Origin: Vairimorpha apis BRL 01
Lineage: Eukaryota > Microsporidia > Nosematidae
DNA length: 23,697 bases
Reading direction: 5' to 3'
Assembly (NCBI GenBank): GCA_000447185.1
Contig: KE647268.1
Coordinates: forward strand, 1-23,697
Below are positions 19,931 through 23,697 of the stretch, in pieces. The translations under genes and the position numbers were made by a program. The stretch's first letter is position 1, and each line of letters begins with the position of its first letter. Below the pieces are notes generated by a model, which did not search any database, was not told where the DNA came from, and worked only from the letters and a program-made list of their open reading frames with translations.

Positions 19931-21729
19931 ATTCGTTTATGTAATTTTTTTTTATGTGTATAAAATTTACATGAATTATAAATATTTAATATTAAACAAT
20001 TATATTTATATTTAGAAATTATAAAGTCATTTAATATTTTTTAAAACCTAAAAAAATCATTAGTATTGTGTTTTATTTATAAATTATTTAGATTTTGGAA
20101 ATAATATAAAAATATTAATTATGCAAAAAAAATAATATTAAAAAAGTTAAAAATTTAGTATGACACTGTTTTCATAATTTATTCATATTTAATAAAATTG
20201 TAAAAATAAAATAATTTCTTGCTAATTTTTTTTTGCTGTATAAAAAAATTTAATGTGATGATATTTATACTTATTCTAATTTTTAACTGTTTGTTTGAGA
20301 AAAATTTTGTCGTACATTTAAAACGGTTAATAAATTACAGATGTGTATAAAATTAATATAGTTAATAAATTTAATTGTTAAAATTAGATAAAGATCTTTT
20401 GTTTTCTTCATTTTATGTTAATTATGGTATAAATAAATTTTTTAATGAAATATGAAATATTTCTTTACAATTTTAAGATATAAAATAATTATGCTTAAAA
20501 ATTTTTATAGAAAATGATTATAAAATGTTTTTAGGCTCTGATAATTACACATAATAACATTGAAGCTGTTTAAAGTATAGTGAAGATATTTAGTTTACTG
20601 AAAGAATAAAAGAGATTAAATTAAAAGTTTAATGAACACTAGAAAAAATAAAATTTAGAATTAAAACTTACATTTTATATTATAATTGTAGATGAATGAA
20701 TAATATATTGTTAACAATCACATTCAAATTAAAATTTTTAGTTCAGAACAAACAATCCTGTTTTTGATAGTAAAATTTTTTGAGGTCATTAATATTGTAG
20801 ATTAAAAAGATTAAAAAAATAATGTAAAGCAAAAATTATGATTTAAAAAAATTGTCTATTATATTAAACAAATGTTATTATTTCAAATTATTAAAATATA
20901 ATTAATTATTTTTATCTAACAGGATCGAAATTATATTACTTTAAATAAATATTTAATTAAAATATTGTTGCAATTTTCAAATTATGAAGATAAAATTTAA
21001 ATTAAATTTATTTATCTAGTTTATTTCATCACCAAACATTGTAAATTAAAAAAATTATATAAAAATTAAAAATAACGATATAAAATAATATAATTTTTTT
21101 AACAAAACAAAAAAATATTATAAAAAAAGAATTTTTAATTATTAATTAATATAATTAATAATAAAACCGTTTTTTTAATATGTTTTTTACATTAATGAAA
21201 CAGTAATTTATAAATCACATATATTTTAGTTTTAAATTTTTTATATTATTTTTAAAAATTTGTATTTCAATAAAGATAATTTTATAATTAGTCATTTTTC
21301 TTTAAGTAAACAAAAAATTAGTTTAAATTATATGTTGTTTTAATTTTATTTAAATTTTTAATATATTCTAAATAATTTAATAAATTTAATAAAAAAAAGA
21401 TTTTTATATGAATAAATATTAAGTTTAAATAAATTTATATAAAAATTTAATTTAAAAGCATAAATTTTCGTATTTTAAAAATATCTTATATTTGTAAAAA
21501 AATTATAATTTTTTTAGAATATCATTTCGTAAAAGTTAATTTCAAAATAAATATACCTAATACTATAAAATAATTTTGGTAATAAATGACAAGTGAGGAA
21601 AATAGATACATATCTGTTTAAATTATATTTTTTTGTAATAAACAATAACCATAAAAAATTAAATTCAAGAGCACGTTTTAGAATAAAATGTCACATAATT
21701 AATCTGGTTTAAAAAGTTTTTTCTCCTAA
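19931..21729. other. 1.8-kb AT-rich intergenic region
   Basis: No supportable gene. Around 20680-20800 on the minus strand a run of about 40 codons with one stop (starting IYNINDLKKF) looks faintly protein-like, but is no longer than chance allows. The N-terminus of the arrestin-like gene may begin near the right end of this stretch. Confidence 0.5.
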
Positions 21730-22750
21730 AGTATATCCAATAAATTTCTTTTTTCAAAAGGAGAAAATACATTAAAAATAATCTTCGATACGGAATAAAT
21801 GACAAGAAACAAGTAATTAAAATAAATTTAGACAAAGAATTATTTGAATCGAATGAGTTTATTTCAGGTCATGTTTTAGTCAAAACTAGAGTTCCGTTAT
21901 ATATTAAAAAATAACATTAAACTTTTCAAAATTTAGAAAAATGGACATTTGTAAATTAGAAAGTCCAGAAGGTCCTAAATTAAAAAAAGTTTCCAATGAT
22001 ACTTTGGAGTATTCATATGATTTTATTTTATATGAAACATTAGATTGTGAATTATCATGTGGAGCTCATAAGTTTCCTTTCAAATTTAATCTAAAAACAA
22101 TGGATAGTTCAACAAGCGAGATAAAAGGAATTTATTTTGATTTTTTAGTCAATGTTTGTAATTCATATCTTCTAACAAGTTCAATTTTCCTAGATGGTAT
22201 TTTTGAGCCTTTATATATGTGTAAAAAAAAAGTTATGGTAGTAGATAAAATTGATATACTATCGACATTTCAAACAAAATTTGAGTTATCTACTATTATG
22301 TGTTTATTTTATAAGACATATACTGTAAAATTTAGCTTAAATAAATTTTTATATTATTCTGGAGATCAACTAGTCCTAACAGTCGCATTTAATAAATATA
22401 TTGCAAAATTGGTTAAAAATATAGAATGTAATTTATATGAAGTACTTACAATTCACTCATCTGATATTAATTTTATTAGAACTCGTTATATTATTGGAGG
22501 AAACGCACAATCATCAAAAATGATTTTTAATAAATTTTAGAATACCTCGACTACACCAACATGTGTTAACGAGGATACTTTTAGTTTGAAAATTTTAATG
22601 TTTGTAAATATCACATTTTATAATATAACACCTATAAGAATAAAAAAATATTTGCAGGTTGTTAAAAAACAAATAGAACTTCCAATTGAAGACTCTTTTG
22701 AAGTTTTAAATGGTGACACGTATGAAGAAAAATTACTTTTTTTGAAATAG
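21730..22750 (+). pseudogene. Arrestin-like (alpha-arrestin) gene, multiply broken
   Basis: The main open piece (21941-22540) has an arrestin-N edge (LSCGAHKFPFKFNL, like the family's LP.G.H.FPF.F.L) and an arrestin-C segment (FSLNKFLYYSGDQLVL, as K..Y..G..I.L). Upstream in other frames are LKIIFDTE and NDKKQVIKINLDKELFES, SNEFISGHVLVKTRVPLYIKK, giving the opening strands; the switch at A6 21906-21911 needs one missing base. After the stop at 22538-22540 the reading continues (TPTCVNEDTFSLKI to the stop at 22750), and a neighbouring frame supplies RIPRL, together the arrestin IPxLxPT joint. Alpha-arrestins are adaptors that bring ubiquitin ligases to membrane cargo. At least three breaks, one of them not explained by a homopolymer, plus no clear ATG suggest decay. 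The start coordinate is approximate. Confidence 0.65.
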
Positions 22751-22794
22751 GAATAAAATAAAGTAATATAAATTCTTTAACATAAAACAATTTA
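22751..22794. other. Short convergent gap
   Basis: Only 44 bases separate the last arrestin stop from the symplekin stop on the opposite strand, so the two 3' untranslated regions probably overlap. Confidence 0.5.
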
Positions 22795-23697
22795 TTAATA
22801 TCTTCTTCGAATTATTTCTCTAAGATGTTCTAGATCTTTTTTGTATTTATTTTCTTTTTTGAATGCAACTTCGATACACATATTTTTTAAAAATCTACTT
22901 TTATCAAGTATGCATCTTACATTTTCTTCACTTAAACTAGAAATAACATCTACACAAGATATACCAATCAATTCAAGACATTTAATAACACCTATTTTTA
23001 ATTTATCATTATTTAAAGCTTTTTTGTTAATCATTTTAAATAAAAAACCTATAGTAAAATTTTTTAAATGAGACCATTTTTTAAATGTTAAAATTAAAGT
23101 TCTTATAATGAGAGGAGGTAAAGAATTTTCTATAGTATTTAAAGCATAGATAAAATCATTTTCGTTAAATGAAGAAGAATTAAAACATAATTCTATTATT
23201 CTAATACCTTTGGTCAAATCATTAAGATAATGTGCATTTATTAATATATCTGTTGGTTTAAGTATTAGTAAAAAATATTCTAGTGATTTTTTATCAATCA
23301 GGTATCTTTCAATGTAGTTTAAAACTTCGGATTTATCTAAATAAATGAACAATTTATACAAAAATCTTTCATTATTTTTATATTTTTCTATAATGTAATT
23401 TTTCAGACTATTTTTTAATGGTCTATTTGTAAGTAAAAATCCAACACAGTCATCATCATCATTTTTCTTCAAAAATTCAACAACAAAATCCTCGTCTAAA
23501 TCTTTTAATATTGAGTAAAGTACAGCTTTCTGATTTTCATTAGTTATAAAATTATAAATATTATGTAAAATTACTGGAACTTTTAAAGAAATCTGTATAA
23601 TTTCATCAAAAATAAAATTAAAGTTAAAATTTTTTAAAATAGAGTAATTATCAATATACAACTGAATAATTGTTTTTCTACTTAAATTATTATTTAT
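22795..23697 (-). CDS. PTA1: Symplekin/Pta1, C-terminal part (gene runs off the right edge)
   Basis: The frame is open from the window edge to a stop at 22795, giving about 300 residues of a larger protein; the TTG at 23661 is not a real start. The C-terminal third matches the symplekin C-terminal domain: SLPPLIIRTLILTFKKW (family P.I.RT....), a helix GFLFKMINKKALNN, then LKIGVIKCLELIG, SSLSEENVRCILDKSRFLKN, and a basic end (LREIIRRRY). The preceding part is all-helical and Leu/Lys-rich, as expected for the HEAT-like region. Symplekin/Pta1 scaffolds the nuclear cleavage and polyadenylation machinery and binds Ssu72-type phosphatase elsewhere in the protein. DDDDC near residue 85 is a loop of no known role. 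No frameshift is seen in this stretch, despite several A/T runs. Confidence 0.8.
   Translation of the reverse strand: MNNNLSRKTIIQLYIDNYSILKNFNFNFIFDEIIQISLKVPVILHNIYNFITNENQKAVLYSILKDLDEDFVVEFLKKNDDDDCVGFLLTNRPLKNSLKNYIIEKYKNNERFLYKLFIYLDKSEVLNYIERYLIDKKSLEYFLLILKPTDILINAHYLNDLTKGIRIIELCFNSSSFNENDFIYALNTIENSLPPLIIRTLILTFKKWSHLKNFTIGFLFKMINKKALNNDKLKIGVIKCLELIGISCVDVISSLSEENVRCILDKSRFLKNMCIEVAFKKENKYKKDLEHLREIIRRRY

Noticed and set aside
20680..20800. Minus-strand run starting IYNINDLKKF, possible transposon remnant
   Set aside because: About 40 codons with an internal stop and no catalytic motif; not enough for a call.
17515..21030. Similar A/T-rich strings beginning ATGAAGATAAA near 17518 and 20984, possible dispersed repeat
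   Set aside because: Similarity is short and low-complexity; chance is likely.
22841..23071. 76-codon plus-strand ORF
   Set aside because: Antisense shadow of the symplekin C-terminal domain.
1..23697. tRNA genes, CRISPR arrays, telomeric repeats, spliceosomal introns
   Set aside because: No TTCGA-type T-loop with matching arms, no spaced repeats, no tandem G-rich repeats, and no convincing donor plus branch-point pair explaining the frame switches.

Overview
The window looks like nuclear DNA of a microsporidian-type parasite (inference). It is extremely AT-rich. The genes are short, show no visible introns and encode divergent but recognisable eukaryotic proteins. Many starts carry a CCC or GGG triplet directly before the ATG, a start-proximal signal described for microsporidia. 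No species is assigned. There is no rRNA, tRNA, CRISPR array or intact mobile element that I can support.

Layout, left to right: a secreted Cys-containing protein (321-1316, +); a broken HECT ubiquitin-ligase gene (2006-3233, -); Sus1/ENY2 (4329-4613, +); a homeodomain gene whose first third lies in another frame (5338-5699, -); a PSP1-domain protein (6702-7406, -); a 2.6-kb AT desert; a leucine-rich-repeat protein with a possible signal peptide (10058-10870, -); lysyl-tRNA synthetase (11639-13159, +); a small unknown gene (14323-14690, +); eIF2B gamma-like (14821-15938, +), convergent with MCT-1/Tma20 (15975-16475, -); a Ste24-type CAAX protease (17898-19128, +); proteasome subunit alpha-5 (19237-19930, +); an arrestin-like gene (about 21730-22750, +), convergent with the C-terminal part of symplekin/Pta1 (22795-23697, -, running off the right edge). 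Most are single-copy housekeeping genes for translation, proteolysis, chromatin/mRNA export and 3'-end processing. I see no operon or defence system.

The main structural oddity is that seven genes are interrupted by frameshifts. Nearly all of these can be explained by a single missing base in or beside an A or T run (4-9 bases). Because essential genes such as proteasome alpha-5 and eIF2B gamma are hit while their protein sequence stays well conserved, systematic homopolymer undercalling in the assembly is the leading explanation, ahead of gene death. Two loci look more deeply altered. The HECT gene lacks the catalytic cysteine in every frame, and the arrestin-like gene has breaks that homopolymer loss alone does not explain.

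The most rewarding observations are the recovered full-length homeodomain gene with a GGG start signal, the cysteine-less HECT protein, and the one-directional homopolymer frameshift pattern.
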